Part shown: piece by piece, positions 8,515 through 17,432 of the stretch
How positions within the stretch are numbered: the first letter of the stretch is position 1
How the letters are laid out: the number at the start of each line of letters is the position of its first letter
Made by a program: the position numbers and the translations under genes
Notes under the pieces: generated by a model
The model's input: the letters and a program-made list of their open reading frames with translations, nothing else
Told to the model about the DNA's origin: nothing
Databases searched by the model: none
From: Bacillus sp. FJAT-27916
GTDB taxonomy: Bacteria; Bacillota; Bacilli; Bacillales; Pradoshiaceae
Reading direction: 5' to 3'
Assembly: GCF_001183965.1 (NCBI RefSeq)
Contig: NZ_LFZV01000001.1
Span: 1,937,871 to 2,001,870 of the forward strand
Length of the DNA stretch: 64,000 nucleotides

Positions 8515-9915
8515 ATGGATAAATTAACGAAAAGCTTCAATGAGAAGATGGACTTTCCTTCCACTTTATTTGTAACAGACGGCGAAGGAAATATATTGAT
8601 TTCAAATGAATTTACAGCCCTGACAATCGGTATGTCCCTTGATGATCTTTTGAAAAGTAATGTGAAAGACCTAGTTACAGCAGGCTATTATGATCATTCC
8701 ATTACCTTGGATGCGATAGCTCGAAAAGAACCAATCAGCCGGCGCATCTTGACCAATCGAGGTTTTAATGTCCTCTCGACAGCTACACCCATCATTGGCA
8801 ATGATGGAGAGGTACAGTTGATTGTAACAAAATCAGCTAAATATGATAAAGGGACACAAGATGAGCAAGGCAAGATTTCTGTAATGGAAGAACGCCCCAT
8901 ATTAATTGACCAAGAGACAGCCTATCAATCTGAGGATATTGTGGCTGAAAGCTTGGCAATGAAACAGATCCTTCGAGTCTGCCTGCAAATTGCCTCCTAT
9001 GACAGCAAGGTTCTCATTTGCGGAGAATCCGGTACAGGTAAAGAAGTCATTGCCAGATATATTCATCAGAAAAGTGATCGGGCCAATGGACCGTTCATCA
9101 AAATTAATTGTGCCGCCATACCAAAGTCCATGTTCGAATACGAATTATTCGGTTATGAGCAGGATGCCTATGGAAATGGTGTCAAAGAGAAGCAAGGGTT
9201 AATCGAATTGGCCAATGATGGAGTCTTATTTTTAGACGAAATCTCTGAAATGCCGCTTGATATGCAATCCAAGCTTTTGCATGTTCTCGAAACGAATGAA
9301 TTAAGGAGAGTAGGGGGAACAGCTCCAATCACAGTCAATGGACGAATTATCGCAGCAACCAATCAAGATCTATGGACACTTGTGCAAAACAAGAAGTTTC
9401 GAGAGGATTTATATTACCGGATTAATGTGATTCCCATTCATATCCCGCCCCTCCGTAACCGGAAACCAGATCTTGCTGGCTTGATATCCAAGTTCCTCAC
9501 TGAGTACAATCAGAAATACAATAAAGAATATATCCTCAGCGCGGAGGAATTTCATGAACTATTAACCCATTCATGGCCGGGCAATGTCCGCGAGCTGAAA
9601 AATTACATGGAAAGACTGATTCTCACCGTCCCGTCCGTCATTGCCCACTCAAAGGACGAAGAAGTGGGAGATTGGTTTGCTTTTGATTATTTTATTCAAA
9701 ATAATTTCACGCAATTTGGCAGCTTAAAGGACTTTACCGCTATCTCTGAGGGCCGCTATATTGAACAAGTGCTCGCCTCATGCAATGGAAATGCGACCAC
9801 AGCAGCAAACAAGCTTGGTATCCACCGCTCTGTCATCTATCGAAAACTCAAGAAGATGGAAGAAACCCTTGAAACAATCAAAGAAACAGCCGCATCGGCT
9901 GAATGTGAAAAATAA
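8515..9915 (+). CDS. NtrC-fold transcriptional regulator lacking GAFTGA
   Basis: A 466-aa regulator. Residues 1-120 form a PAS-like sensor domain, 145-380 an AAA+ domain, and the C-terminus a Fis-type helix-turn-helix (GNATTAANKLGIHRSVIY). Walker A is GESGTGKE (about 170-177) and Walker B is LFLDEI (about 238). The sigma54-contacting loop, normally GAFTGA, reads DAYGNG at residues 217-222, so contact with sigma54 is doubtful. Members without GAFTGA, such as TyrR, regulate sigma70 promoters. The gene follows the CoA-transferase operon and probably controls it in response to a small molecule. AAGGAT precedes ATG 8515 by 8 bases. Confidence 0.88.
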   Translation: MDKLTKSFNEKMDFPSTLFVTDGEGNILISNEFTALTIGMSLDDLLKSNVKDLVTAGYYDHSITLDAIARKEPISRRILTNRGFNVLSTATPIIGNDGEVQLIVTKSAKYDKGTQDEQGKISVMEERPILIDQETAYQSEDIVAESLAMKQILRVCLQIASYDSKVLICGESGTGKEVIARYIHQKSDRANGPFIKINCAAIPKSMFEYELFGYEQDAYGNGVKEKQGLIELANDGVLFLDEISEMPLDMQSKLLHVLETNELRRVGGTAPITVNGRIIAATNQDLWTLVQNKKFREDLYYRINVIPIHIPPLRNRKPDLAGLISKFLTEYNQKYNKEYILSAEEFHELLTHSWPGNVRELKNYMERLILTVPSVIAHSKDEEVGDWFAFDYFIQNNFTQFGSLKDFTAISEGRYIEQVLASCNGNATTAANKLGIHRSVIYRKLKKMEETLETIKETAASAECEK

Positions 9916-9933
9916 ATAAACGAACTGTTTAAA

Positions 9934-9963
9934 CGCCAAATCATCATTGATTTGGTTTTTTTG
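9934..9963 (+). terminator. Rho-independent terminator
   Basis: CCAAATCA (9936-9943) pairs perfectly with TGATTTGG (9948-9955), followed by seven T. It ends the regulator transcript. Confidence 0.9.
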
Positions 9964-9998
9964 TTATCGATAATTTTTAACGATAATGGGTTTGCTGT

Positions 9999-10245
9999 GC
10001 CCACCCAATGCTCAGGCAACAGGGGTGAAGGGTGGGCAAAGGATGGGTATCGTCAGAGAAAGCCCACCCAATGCCCAGGCAACAGGGGTGAAGGGTGGGC
10101 AAAGGATGGATATCGTCAGAGAAAGCCCACCCAATGCCCAGGCAACAGGGGTGAAGGGTGGGCAAAGGATGGGCATCGTCAGAGAAAGCCCACCCAATGC
10201 CCAGACAACAGGGGTGAAGGGTGGGCAAAGGATGGATATCACCTG
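9999..10245. repeat. four 63-bp tandem repeats with hairpins
   Basis: Units start at 9999, 10062, 10125 and 10188, exactly 63 bases apart and nearly identical; the last is cut short. Each unit carries a perfect 8-bp inverted repeat, GCCCACCC/GGGTGGGC (for example 9999-10006 with 10030-10037). Because 63 is a multiple of three and the unit has few stops, several frames stay open through it on both strands; these frames lack sensible starts. The array lies between the regulator's terminator and the aminotransferase operon. Possible roles are transcript stabilisation, attenuation, or simple slippage expansion. Confidence 0.9.
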
Positions 10246-10325
10246 AGAACCATCAATCTGAAATCTACCTGAAGTTCGGTCTTTCAGCTCTGTTTCCGGC
10301 ATAAACTTAGAATGGGGAGATGGGG

Positions 10326-11687
10326 GTGCTTCGGTTGGAGGATTATGTGTTTCACAGGGATCTAACGAAAGTGTATCCAATCATTACGCATGGCAAGGGT
10401 GTGTATCTGTATGCTGATGATGGGAAGCGGTATTTGGATGGGTGTTCTGGTGCGGTTGCGGCCAATTTAGGCCATGGAGATAAGGGAATTGCAGAGGCAA
10501 TGGCTTTGCAGGCAGAGAAAGCAGCCTTTGTTCATACGATGCGCTTTGAGACAGAGGTTTTACATAAGCTGGCAGAAAGAGTCGCTAAGCTGGCACCAGC
10601 GCCGCTGAATAAGGTGTACTTTACCTGCGGGGGCTCAGAGGCGAATGAAAGTGCCATTAAGCTTGCCCGGCAATATTTCCGTGACAGAGGGGAGCCGGAA
10701 AAGCAGGTGGTAATTGGCAGGTGGCAATCCTATCACGGGAATACGATTGGTTCTTTATCAGCAGGCGGTGATATTAAGCGGAGGCAGCCGTATAATGGAT
10801 ATTTGCTGCCTTTTCAGCATGTATCGGCGCCACATTGCCTTCATTGCCCTTTTAATAGAATAGAAAGCGAATGTGAGAGTAATAAGGATTGGTCATGTGT
10901 TCATGAGCTGGAAAGGCTCGTACTCGAAATTGGACCGAGCCAAATTTCTGCTATTATTGCTGAACCAATCACAGGAAGCCAGGCAGGGGCTATTCCTCCG
11001 CCAAGCTCTTACTTTGAACAGGTTCGAGCGCTTTGTGACCGGTATGATCTGCTTTTGATCATTGATGAGGTCATGACGGGATTCGGTAGAACAGGGGCTC
11101 ATTTTGCCATTGAGCATTATGGGGTTATACCGGATATTATCACTTTTGGAAAAGGGGTGTCAGGAGGATATTCTCCTCTAGGGGGTATGATTGTGCATGA
11201 CAAAATAGTGGAGGGAATCATCCAAAACGGTCATGGGAAATTTGTGCACGGGTACACCTATAGCGGTCATCCCGTCACGGTCGCAGCGGGTGTTGCAGCA
11301 CTCGAGAAGTATGAAACAGATGATATCCTGGCAAATGTAAATGAACAGGAAAACCATTTAATGTCTGGCCTTTTAAACTTAAAGAAAAAGTTTGCTATTG
11401 TTTATGACATAAGAGGCAGAGGTCTCTTCTTTGGCCTGGAGCTTGCATCTCGGCAAGATGGAACTCCCTTTATGCCGGATGAGCGAATCGCTGAGAAATT
11501 GAACGAAAAGGCTATGGAGCTTGGAGCTGTTTTCTATCCGGGGAGCGGGACGGTTAATGGGCATGCAGGAGATCATATGATTATTGCCCCGCCGTTAATC
11601 ATTAACAGGGATGAAATCGATGAATTGATTGGCTTGCTGGACAGTGCGCTGCAAGCATTAATGGATTCCATGAAGGAGGGCACATGA
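10326..11687 (+). CDS. class III aminotransferase 1
   Basis: A PLP-dependent transaminase of the omega-amino acid/GabT-like group, 453 aa. Visible features are the cofactor-binding CGGSEANESAIKLAR (about 100-115), the YHGNTIGSLSAGG loop, the invariant Asp in LLIIDEVMTGFGRTG, and the PLP lysine in ITFGKGVSGGY (about residue 275). Two CxxC-like pairs around HCLHCPFNRIESEC are unusual and might bind a metal. GGGGAG (10314-10319) directly abuts ATG 10320, whereas GTG 10326 is 6 bases away, so GTG is preferred. It heads an operon with a second transaminase, an aldehyde dehydrogenase and an M81 peptidase, suggesting breakdown of an amine or omega-amino acid. Confidence 0.87.
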   Translation: MLRLEDYVFHRDLTKVYPIITHGKGVYLYADDGKRYLDGCSGAVAANLGHGDKGIAEAMALQAEKAAFVHTMRFETEVLHKLAERVAKLAPAPLNKVYFTCGGSEANESAIKLARQYFRDRGEPEKQVVIGRWQSYHGNTIGSLSAGGDIKRRQPYNGYLLPFQHVSAPHCLHCPFNRIESECESNKDWSCVHELERLVLEIGPSQISAIIAEPITGSQAGAIPPPSSYFEQVRALCDRYDLLLIIDEVMTGFGRTGAHFAIEHYGVIPDIITFGKGVSGGYSPLGGMIVHDKIVEGIIQNGHGKFVHGYTYSGHPVTVAAGVAALEKYETDDILANVNEQENHLMSGLLNLKKKFAIVYDIRGRGLFFGLELASRQDGTPFMPDERIAEKLNEKAMELGAVFYPGSGTVNGHAGDHMIIAPPLIINRDEIDELIGLLDSALQALMDSMKEGT

Positions 11688-11688
11688 T

Positions 11689-12972
11689 ATGAAGCATGCG
11701 GAAACGGAATATTTAAGAGGCCTTGCGAGGAAGCATATATCCCCCGTTAGTACACGTGTGACTGATTTGGTCATCAAACGGGCAAAGGGAGTGCGGTTCT
11801 GGACGGCGGATGGAAGTGAGTATATCGATTTTGTTTCAGGGGTTGCATCCAATGGATTAGGCCATGCCCATGACAGCATGGTGAAAGCAATTCAGCAACA
11901 GGCGGAAAACTTGATTCATTTTGGTTTGAACTATGGATATTATGAATCCGTTGTCAAATTATCCGAAAAAATTGCCCAAATTACACCGGGAAATCTGGAT
12001 ACGGTCTTTTTCTCTAATTCCGGCGGTGAAGCGATTGACGGTGCTTTGAAAATGGCGCGGGCAGTGACTGGAAGGCCGGGGATTATCGCCTTTGACGGCT
12101 CCTTCCACGGACGGACACTTGGCGCAACATCTGTCACTGGCTCGAGCAGTAAATACCGCACCTCCTATGAACCGCTGCTTGGTGAGGTCTATCATGTCAC
12201 CTATCCATATCCAGGGCTTATTAAGGAGAATCCGCCAAAAGACATGGCAAGCTATAGTCTTGCTCAGCTCCAATCCTTATTTGAATTGCGGATTTCACCA
12301 GAACGTGTAGCCGCAATCTTGATTGAACCCGTCATGGGTGAGGGCGGTTATTATCCTGCACCGAATTCATTCTTGCAGGGCTTGCGAAGGATTGCTGACC
12401 AGCACGGGATTCTACTCATTTTCGATGAGGTGCAAACAGGCTTTGGCCGGACAGGGAAAATGTTTGCGGCTGAGCATTCGGGTGTTGTTCCTGATATTCT
12501 TGTCCTTGCGAAAGCCTTATCAGGCGGGATGCCGCTTGGGGCTATAGTGGCAAGCCGCGAGCTTCATGAGAAATGGCCGACAGGGGCACATGGTTCCACA
12601 TTTGGCGGCAACCCAGTTTCTTGTGCCGCAGCCCTTGCCAGTATTGATGTGATTGAAACGGAGAATCTTGTTGAACGAAGTGAAAGGCTCGGGAAGAAAA
12701 TCGTCAGCCGCCTGAAGGCTAATTTGCAAAAGTACAGGGATATTAAGGAAATCAGGGGTGTGGGAATGATGATTGGTATTGAGTTCCAGCCGTCGATAGC
12801 ATCAAGGATTGTACCGGCAATCAAAGCAAAATGTTTGGAAAGACATTTGTTGATCATGAATTGCGGGGTACATGGCCAGACGATTCGCTTAATGCTCCCG
12901 CTGAATATTAATAAAGAGGATATGGATGAGGGCTTATCAATTCTTGAAAGTGCCATTGGAGAGCTCGTTTGA
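11689..12972 (+). CDS. class III aminotransferase 2 (GabT/ArgD-like)
   Basis: A 427-aa PLP enzyme, distinct in sequence from its upstream neighbour. It shows NSGGEAIDGALKMAR for cofactor binding, SFHGRTLGATSVTGS, the PLP-ring Asp in LIFDEVQTGFGRTG, and the Schiff-base lysine in LVLAKALSGGMPLGA (about residue 267). The GabT/ornithine aminotransferase group converts a terminal amine to an aldehyde, which the next gene product could oxidise. GGAGGG precedes ATG 11689, which lies one base after the stop of the previous gene, so translation is probably coupled. Confidence 0.88.
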   Translation: MKHAETEYLRGLARKHISPVSTRVTDLVIKRAKGVRFWTADGSEYIDFVSGVASNGLGHAHDSMVKAIQQQAENLIHFGLNYGYYESVVKLSEKIAQITPGNLDTVFFSNSGGEAIDGALKMARAVTGRPGIIAFDGSFHGRTLGATSVTGSSSKYRTSYEPLLGEVYHVTYPYPGLIKENPPKDMASYSLAQLQSLFELRISPERVAAILIEPVMGEGGYYPAPNSFLQGLRRIADQHGILLIFDEVQTGFGRTGKMFAAEHSGVVPDILVLAKALSGGMPLGAIVASRELHEKWPTGAHGSTFGGNPVSCAAALASIDVIETENLVERSERLGKKIVSRLKANLQKYRDIKEIRGVGMMIGIEFQPSIASRIVPAIKAKCLERHLLIMNCGVHGQTIRLMLPLNINKEDMDEGLSILESAIGELV

Positions 12973-12984
12973 AGGGGTGAGGAA

Positions 12985-14430
12985 GTGAGTGCAATCATTC
13001 AAAAGCTGTATATGAACGGACGTTGGGAGAGTAAGTTTGGTCAACAGCTTTCAGAAAGCATTAATCCTGCCAATAAAGAGGTAGTTGGATATTATACGAT
13101 GGCAGAGGGTGACCAGGTTCATCAAGCAGCAGAGTCTGCCTATCTAGCTTATCATGAGTGGAAGCGAACACCTGCACCTGTAAGGGCTGCCTATCTTTAT
13201 AAAGCAGCAGAGATTTGTGCAGGCAGAAAAGAAGAACTGGCGAAGATGATGACGAAAGAAATGGGCAAGGTTCTGGCAGAGACCTTAGGAGAGGTCAATG
13301 TCGTGATCGAGACATGCAAATATATGGCCGCAGAGGGCAGGCGTCTATTCGGCCAAACCGTCCCTTCCGGCATGCCAAATTGTGATATTACGATGGTAAG
13401 GGAGCCTCTTGGCGTGGTGGCTTGTATTACACCATGGAATTTCCCTGTCGCATTGGCATCCTATAAGATTTGTGCCGCACTCATAAGCGGCAATACGGTT
13501 GTATGGAAGCCTGCCTCTGAAACTGCTCTCTCAGCTGGCGTTTTGATGGAAATATTCCATCAGGCAGGCTTTCCAGATGGGGTTGTCAATTTGATTACCG
13601 GTTCTGGAGGAAAGGTTGGCAGACAATTGGCCAGTCATCCTTATGTGGCTGCCGTCTCTTTCACTGGGTCAACCGAAGTCGGCCAGGAGCTGGCGGTCGA
13701 GGCAGCTAAACATATGAAAAAGATCTCGCTCGAGCTTGGCGGAAAAAATGCCGCCATTGTCCTTAAGGATGCGGACTTAGAGAAAGCAGCTGCCTGTATT
13801 GTGCGAGCTGCGTTCTCGACAACAGGACAGAAATGCACGGCAACAAGCCGAGTCATTGTTGAAAAAGATGTTAAGGCTGCCCTGTTAGATTTAATTGTCC
13901 AAAAAACGAAAAGCCTGAAAATTGGGGACGGGATGAAATCAGAGATTGATATTGGACCATTAGTGAATGAGCAACAGTTGGATATCGTTCATTCGTTTGT
14001 TGAAGAAGCATTAGCGGATGGGGCGAGACTCGAATGCGGTGGCAGACAAATTCCAAATCATAATGGGTATTTCTATGAACCTACAATCTTGAGCGGCGTA
14101 TTGCCAGAACATAGAATTGCGAATGAAGAGATATTTGGCCCGGTATTGGCGGTCATTGAGGCGAAAGATTACGAGGATGCGATCCAAATCAATAATCAAA
14201 CCGTTTACGGGTTATCGACCTCCTTATTTACAGAAAGCCTTTCTTATGCAAAGCGCGGGGCTAGGGAAATTGAAAGCGGCTTAGTTTATATCAATAATGG
14301 TACAGCAAATGCGGAAATCGGCGTAGCCTTTGGCGGATTGAAGCAATCTGGCAATGGTGCACGGGAAGTATCGCATCATGCTCTTGATAGTATGACAGAG
14401 TGGAAATCTATCTATGTATCTTATGAATGA
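12985..14430 (+). CDS. NAD(P)-dependent aldehyde dehydrogenase
   Basis: A 481-aa dehydrogenase resembling succinate-semialdehyde and ketoglutarate-semialdehyde dehydrogenases. It has the oxyanion Asn in ITPWNFPVA, the cofactor lysine in VWKPASETAL, the general-base Glu in SLELGGKNAA (about residue 250), and the catalytic Cys in STTGQKCTATSR (about residue 284). It probably oxidises the semialdehyde made by either upstream transaminase to a carboxylic acid. The start is GTG 12985 after GGGGTGAGG. It is 12 bases after the transaminase and overlaps the region just before the M81 gene. Confidence 0.9.
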   Translation: MSAIIQKLYMNGRWESKFGQQLSESINPANKEVVGYYTMAEGDQVHQAAESAYLAYHEWKRTPAPVRAAYLYKAAEICAGRKEELAKMMTKEMGKVLAETLGEVNVVIETCKYMAAEGRRLFGQTVPSGMPNCDITMVREPLGVVACITPWNFPVALASYKICAALISGNTVVWKPASETALSAGVLMEIFHQAGFPDGVVNLITGSGGKVGRQLASHPYVAAVSFTGSTEVGQELAVEAAKHMKKISLELGGKNAAIVLKDADLEKAAACIVRAAFSTTGQKCTATSRVIVEKDVKAALLDLIVQKTKSLKIGDGMKSEIDIGPLVNEQQLDIVHSFVEEALADGARLECGGRQIPNHNGYFYEPTILSGVLPEHRIANEEIFGPVLAVIEAKDYEDAIQINNQTVYGLSTSLFTESLSYAKRGAREIESGLVYINNGTANAEIGVAFGGLKQSGNGAREVSHHALDSMTEWKSIYVSYE

Positions 14431-14444
14431 AAGGGGGCTTCTTG

Positions 14445-15920
14445 ATGAGGAAATGGAGAATTGGCATTGCCTTTTTTTATCATGAGTCCCATAGCTTCAC
14501 GAAGGAAAAAACTACTATGGAGGACTTTAGACGCGAGGGATTTTTCACCGGCGAGGATATTCTTCATGCTTATACCGGAACGAAGACTGAGGTGGGCGGT
14601 TTCATTGATGTGTTACAGGAGGATGACCGATTTATGCTCGTTCCCCTGCAATGTACTGCCGCTGTCCCATCTGGCGTGGTGACGAATGAAACCTATCAGC
14701 AAATCAAAGAGGGTTTGCTTGAGGAAATCAAGAAGGCAGGAGAGCTGGATGGAATCTTGCTTGCTCTGCATGGCGCAATGGTCGTTGAGGGGGTTAATAA
14801 TGCTGAACTGAGCTTGCTTGAGGAAGTCAGGATGGAGGCAGGCTGGGAAATGCCGATTGCTACAACCCTTGATATGCATGCGAATATCAGCCCAATGATG
14901 ACCAATTGGACTCCTTACCATTTCGGTTTTAAAACCTATCCGCATATCGATATGTATGAACAGGGGAGAAATGCGGCCATGTCCCTGATCCGCCACTTGG
15001 CAGAGAGGAAACGGTATGAAGCGGCATGTGTAAAGCTCCCCATGCTTTTGCCTTCTATCAATATGAGGACAGACGAAGGACCGATGCAGCGAATGATGAC
15101 CATTGCAAGGCAGTATGAAAAAGAGCCGGATATCCTGGCTGTGTCTGTGTTTGGCGGATTTCCATATGGGGATGTCGCAGATGCGGGAGCATCCGTCTTG
15201 GTCATCGCCAAAGAGAGGGAACGAGCATGGGCTGTGGCAAAAAGCATAAGTGACTATTATTGGGATATTCGGTATGAGTTTTTAGTCCATCTTCCTTCTA
15301 TTAAAGAAGCTATCCATAGGGCACTTGCCCTTGATGAAGATAAGCCAATTGTACTTGCAGATATAGCGGATAATCCATTAAGCTGTGGTAGTGGGGATAC
15401 TACTCTATTGATTGAAGCTTTCCTGAAGGAGAACCCCGGTAAAGCGCTTATTGGGCCAATCGCAGATAGCGGAACGTTGGAACAATGTCTTATAGCAGGC
15501 ACGGGAAGCCATTTAAATCTATCAATCGGTGGTAAGACATACCCGGAATACGGGAGCCCGATTAAGGTTTCAGCAGAGGTCATAGCAGTCTCGAACGGTA
15601 TATTTTATAATAGCGGTCCATTTAATCATGGGTTGAAGGTGGATGCTCAAGGGGCGGCTTTCATCCGTTCGGGGGAGATTGATTATCTCATCATTGGTCG
15701 TCCATTGTCAGCTAATGATCCTGAGTTGTTTCGGCATATTGGAATTGAGCCGATGGATTACCGGTATTTAGTCCTTAAGGCCAAAAATCATTTCCGTGCA
15801 GCCTTTGACCCACTCATTAGTCAGGTCATTTATGTGGATGCGCCAGGGGTGGCGACCAATCAAATTAATCATTTGCCTTTTAAGAGGATACCAAAAGGCG
15901 TGTGGCCAATGAAGTGTTGA
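14445..15920 (+). CDS. M81 family (MlrC-like) metallopeptidase
   Basis: A 491-aa protein of the microcystinase C family: an N-terminal DUF1485-type domain (about 1-290) and a C-terminal MlrC domain (about 300-480). Conserved features are ESHSF near residue 14, LHGAMVVEGV, TTLDMHANIS and YPHIDMYEQG, which supply the putative zinc ligands. MlrC cleaves linearised microcystin; most relatives have unknown substrates, probably short unusual peptides or amides. AAAGGGGG at 14428-14435 and ATG 14445 give the right spacing, so the ATG at 14427, which overlaps the previous stop, is not used. Within this operon it may release the amine-containing unit that the transaminases consume. Confidence 0.85.
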   Translation: MRKWRIGIAFFYHESHSFTKEKTTMEDFRREGFFTGEDILHAYTGTKTEVGGFIDVLQEDDRFMLVPLQCTAAVPSGVVTNETYQQIKEGLLEEIKKAGELDGILLALHGAMVVEGVNNAELSLLEEVRMEAGWEMPIATTLDMHANISPMMTNWTPYHFGFKTYPHIDMYEQGRNAAMSLIRHLAERKRYEAACVKLPMLLPSINMRTDEGPMQRMMTIARQYEKEPDILAVSVFGGFPYGDVADAGASVLVIAKERERAWAVAKSISDYYWDIRYEFLVHLPSIKEAIHRALALDEDKPIVLADIADNPLSCGSGDTTLLIEAFLKENPGKALIGPIADSGTLEQCLIAGTGSHLNLSIGGKTYPEYGSPIKVSAEVIAVSNGIFYNSGPFNHGLKVDAQGAAFIRSGEIDYLIIGRPLSANDPELFRHIGIEPMDYRYLVLKAKNHFRAAFDPLISQVIYVDAPGVATNQINHLPFKRIPKGVWPMKC

Positions 15921-15947
15921 TATTTTTAATAGAAAAGAGGGAGCCGG

Positions 15948-16424
15948 ATGGCTTTTGAACAGTCCGAATATTATATAGAGATCCCGCGTCATTTGACGCC
16001 GGAGCAGCAGCAAATGATGATTGAGTTAGAAAAGGATGCCTTTCCGGGGCTAGGTGCGGTGGATGAACAGACATTGGTTCCTATCGCAAGATATGGCAAG
16101 CTGATTTTATACCGGAAGAGCGGGGATGACCGTCCGGTAGCGGTATGTGAATGCCTCCGTGATTTTGAAAATCCAGAGAAAGCCTATATTTTCGGGTATT
16201 ATGTTCGTTCTGACCAGAACGGAAAGGGTCTCGGTACGGTTTTTCTTGAAGAGGTGCTGAAGGAGCTTCGAAATGACGGATTCAAGAAGGTGACTCTCAC
16301 GGTGAGTGAAACGAATACGGCAGCCGTTAAACTGTATCAAAAATGCGGGTTTGTCCAGGTAGAATACCGGCATCATGAATTCGGAGAAGGAGAACACCGC
16401 CTTTATATGGAGAAAGATCTTTGA
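15948..16424 (+). CDS. GNAT family N-acetyltransferase
   Basis: A 158-aa acetyl-CoA-dependent acetyltransferase. Motif A, the pyrophosphate loop, is YVRSDQNGKGLGTVFLEEV (about 82-100). The motif B region is SETNTAAVKLYQKCGFVQVE, as in RimI-like enzymes. AAGAGGGAGCC precedes ATG 15948. It lies 27 bases after the M81 gene and just before a strong terminator, so it is probably the last gene of the aminotransferase operon. The substrate could be an amine or amino acid of that pathway. Confidence 0.85.
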   Translation: MAFEQSEYYIEIPRHLTPEQQQMMIELEKDAFPGLGAVDEQTLVPIARYGKLILYRKSGDDRPVAVCECLRDFENPEKAYIFGYYVRSDQNGKGLGTVFLEEVLKELRNDGFKKVTLTVSETNTAAVKLYQKCGFVQVEYRHHEFGEGEHRLYMEKDL

Positions 16425-16430
16425 TTGCTT

Positions 16431-16462
16431 AAAACCATCCTGTAACAGGGATGGTTTTTTTC
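16431..16462 (+). terminator. Rho-independent terminator
   Basis: AACCATCC (16433-16440) pairs with GGATGGTT (16449-16456), followed by a run of T. It ends the aminotransferase operon. Confidence 0.9.
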
Positions 16463-16542
16463 TATCTGTCCCAGCAATAGATACTATTTCCATTGTATCG
16501 TTAAGGTTTGATTTTATACGCTTAAATGGGAGGAGGTGGCCA

Positions 16543-17256
16543 ATGAAGAAGGAACAAACATCATACATAAAGGACATTTTTATGGCCGCATTGGCAATTA
16601 TTTCGCTGTTTTTGCTGTTAGATACCCATCATATTTACAGTTGGCTAAGACGGTTCATTTGGCTGATCTTCGTTATCCTCATTTCGTTTGAATTTTTTAA
16701 ATCGAAAAACAAATGGGATTATGTGAAAAGGCATCCGTTTGAACTCATTGCTCTAATCCCTGTCAGCGGCGTTTTCCAAGGGGTTATGATTGTCAGATTA
16801 TTACGCCTTGTCGTTCTATGGAAAATTCTCCGGACCCATTTCCCAGAGTTAATGGCGATTTTGACGATGAATGGATTAAGCAAGATGCTGAAGATCACCG
16901 GAGGCATGATTTTGATTTCTGCTATTCCAATCACCTATTTGGAGGAGGGGATCACAAGCTTTGCAGAAGGGATTTGGTGGGCGATTGTGACAACGACCAC
17001 TGTCGGATACGGCGATATTGCCCCTGTAACGATTGGAGGCCGGGTGGTTGCCGTACTTCTTATGTTCTTTGGAATCGGCTGTATTGGTACGATTACTGGG
17101 ACAGTAGCGACATATCTGGTTAGAAGCGGGGACAAGAATCCTCATAAGGAATTTATAAAGAATCAAATTGATCGGATTGAAACAATATCTGATAAAGATT
17201 TTGACATATTACTGCAGATGATTGGGCAGATTAGAAATGATAAAGTCAACCATTAA
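16543..17256 (+). CDS. potassium channel family protein
   Basis: A 237-aa membrane protein with the K+ selectivity filter TTVGYGD (about residues 155-161) in a pore loop between two membrane helices. Two or three hydrophobic segments precede it, and a short cytoplasmic tail of about 45 residues follows. No RCK/TrkA-N nucleotide-binding domain is present. GGAGGAGGTG lies just before ATG 16543; the open frame upstream to 16375 runs through the preceding terminator and is not coding. Likely role: K+ flux and membrane potential control. Gating cannot be inferred. Confidence 0.88.
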   Translation: MKKEQTSYIKDIFMAALAIISLFLLLDTHHIYSWLRRFIWLIFVILISFEFFKSKNKWDYVKRHPFELIALIPVSGVFQGVMIVRLLRLVVLWKILRTHFPELMAILTMNGLSKMLKITGGMILISAIPITYLEEGITSFAEGIWWAIVTTTTVGYGDIAPVTIGGRVVAVLLMFFGIGCIGTITGTVATYLVRSGDKNPHKEFIKNQIDRIETISDKDFDILLQMIGQIRNDKVNH

Positions 17257-17343
17257 TTATATCCGAATAATTATTTCGTTATCAATCAACTATCGTAATT
17301 GAGGATAATGATAGGTTTTTTAATAATTATTCTAGAAAAACGA

Positions 17344-17372
17344 TTGACAAACTCTTTGATAATAATTATTAT
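17344..17372 (+). promoter_or_regulatory. ahpC sigmaA promoter
   Basis: The -35 TTGACA (17344-17349) and -10 TATTAT (17367-17372) have an exact 17-bp spacer, 60 bases upstream of ahpC. The -10 lies inside the PerR-like box. Confidence 0.8.
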
Positions 17373-17374
17373 AA
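17360..17374. promoter_or_regulatory. PerR box at ahpC
   Basis: TAATAATTATTATAA differs at one position from the Bacillus PerR consensus TTATAATNATTATAA and covers the -10 element, so PerR with metal would block transcription until peroxide oxidises it. Two more AATAATTATT cores lie upstream at 17266-17275 and 17322-17331. Confidence 0.75.
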
Positions 17375-17432
17375 AATAGTATTAAGTAACACGTAAGAAT
17401 CATTCAACAGATTCATCAGGAGGAATTACGAT

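Noticed and set aside
9952-10272. 106-aa frame with 21-residue repeats (and similar frames in other phases and on the minus strand)
   Set aside because: The start lies inside the T-tail and stem of the preceding terminator with no ribosome binding site. Several frames are open simply because the 63-bp unit is a multiple of three.
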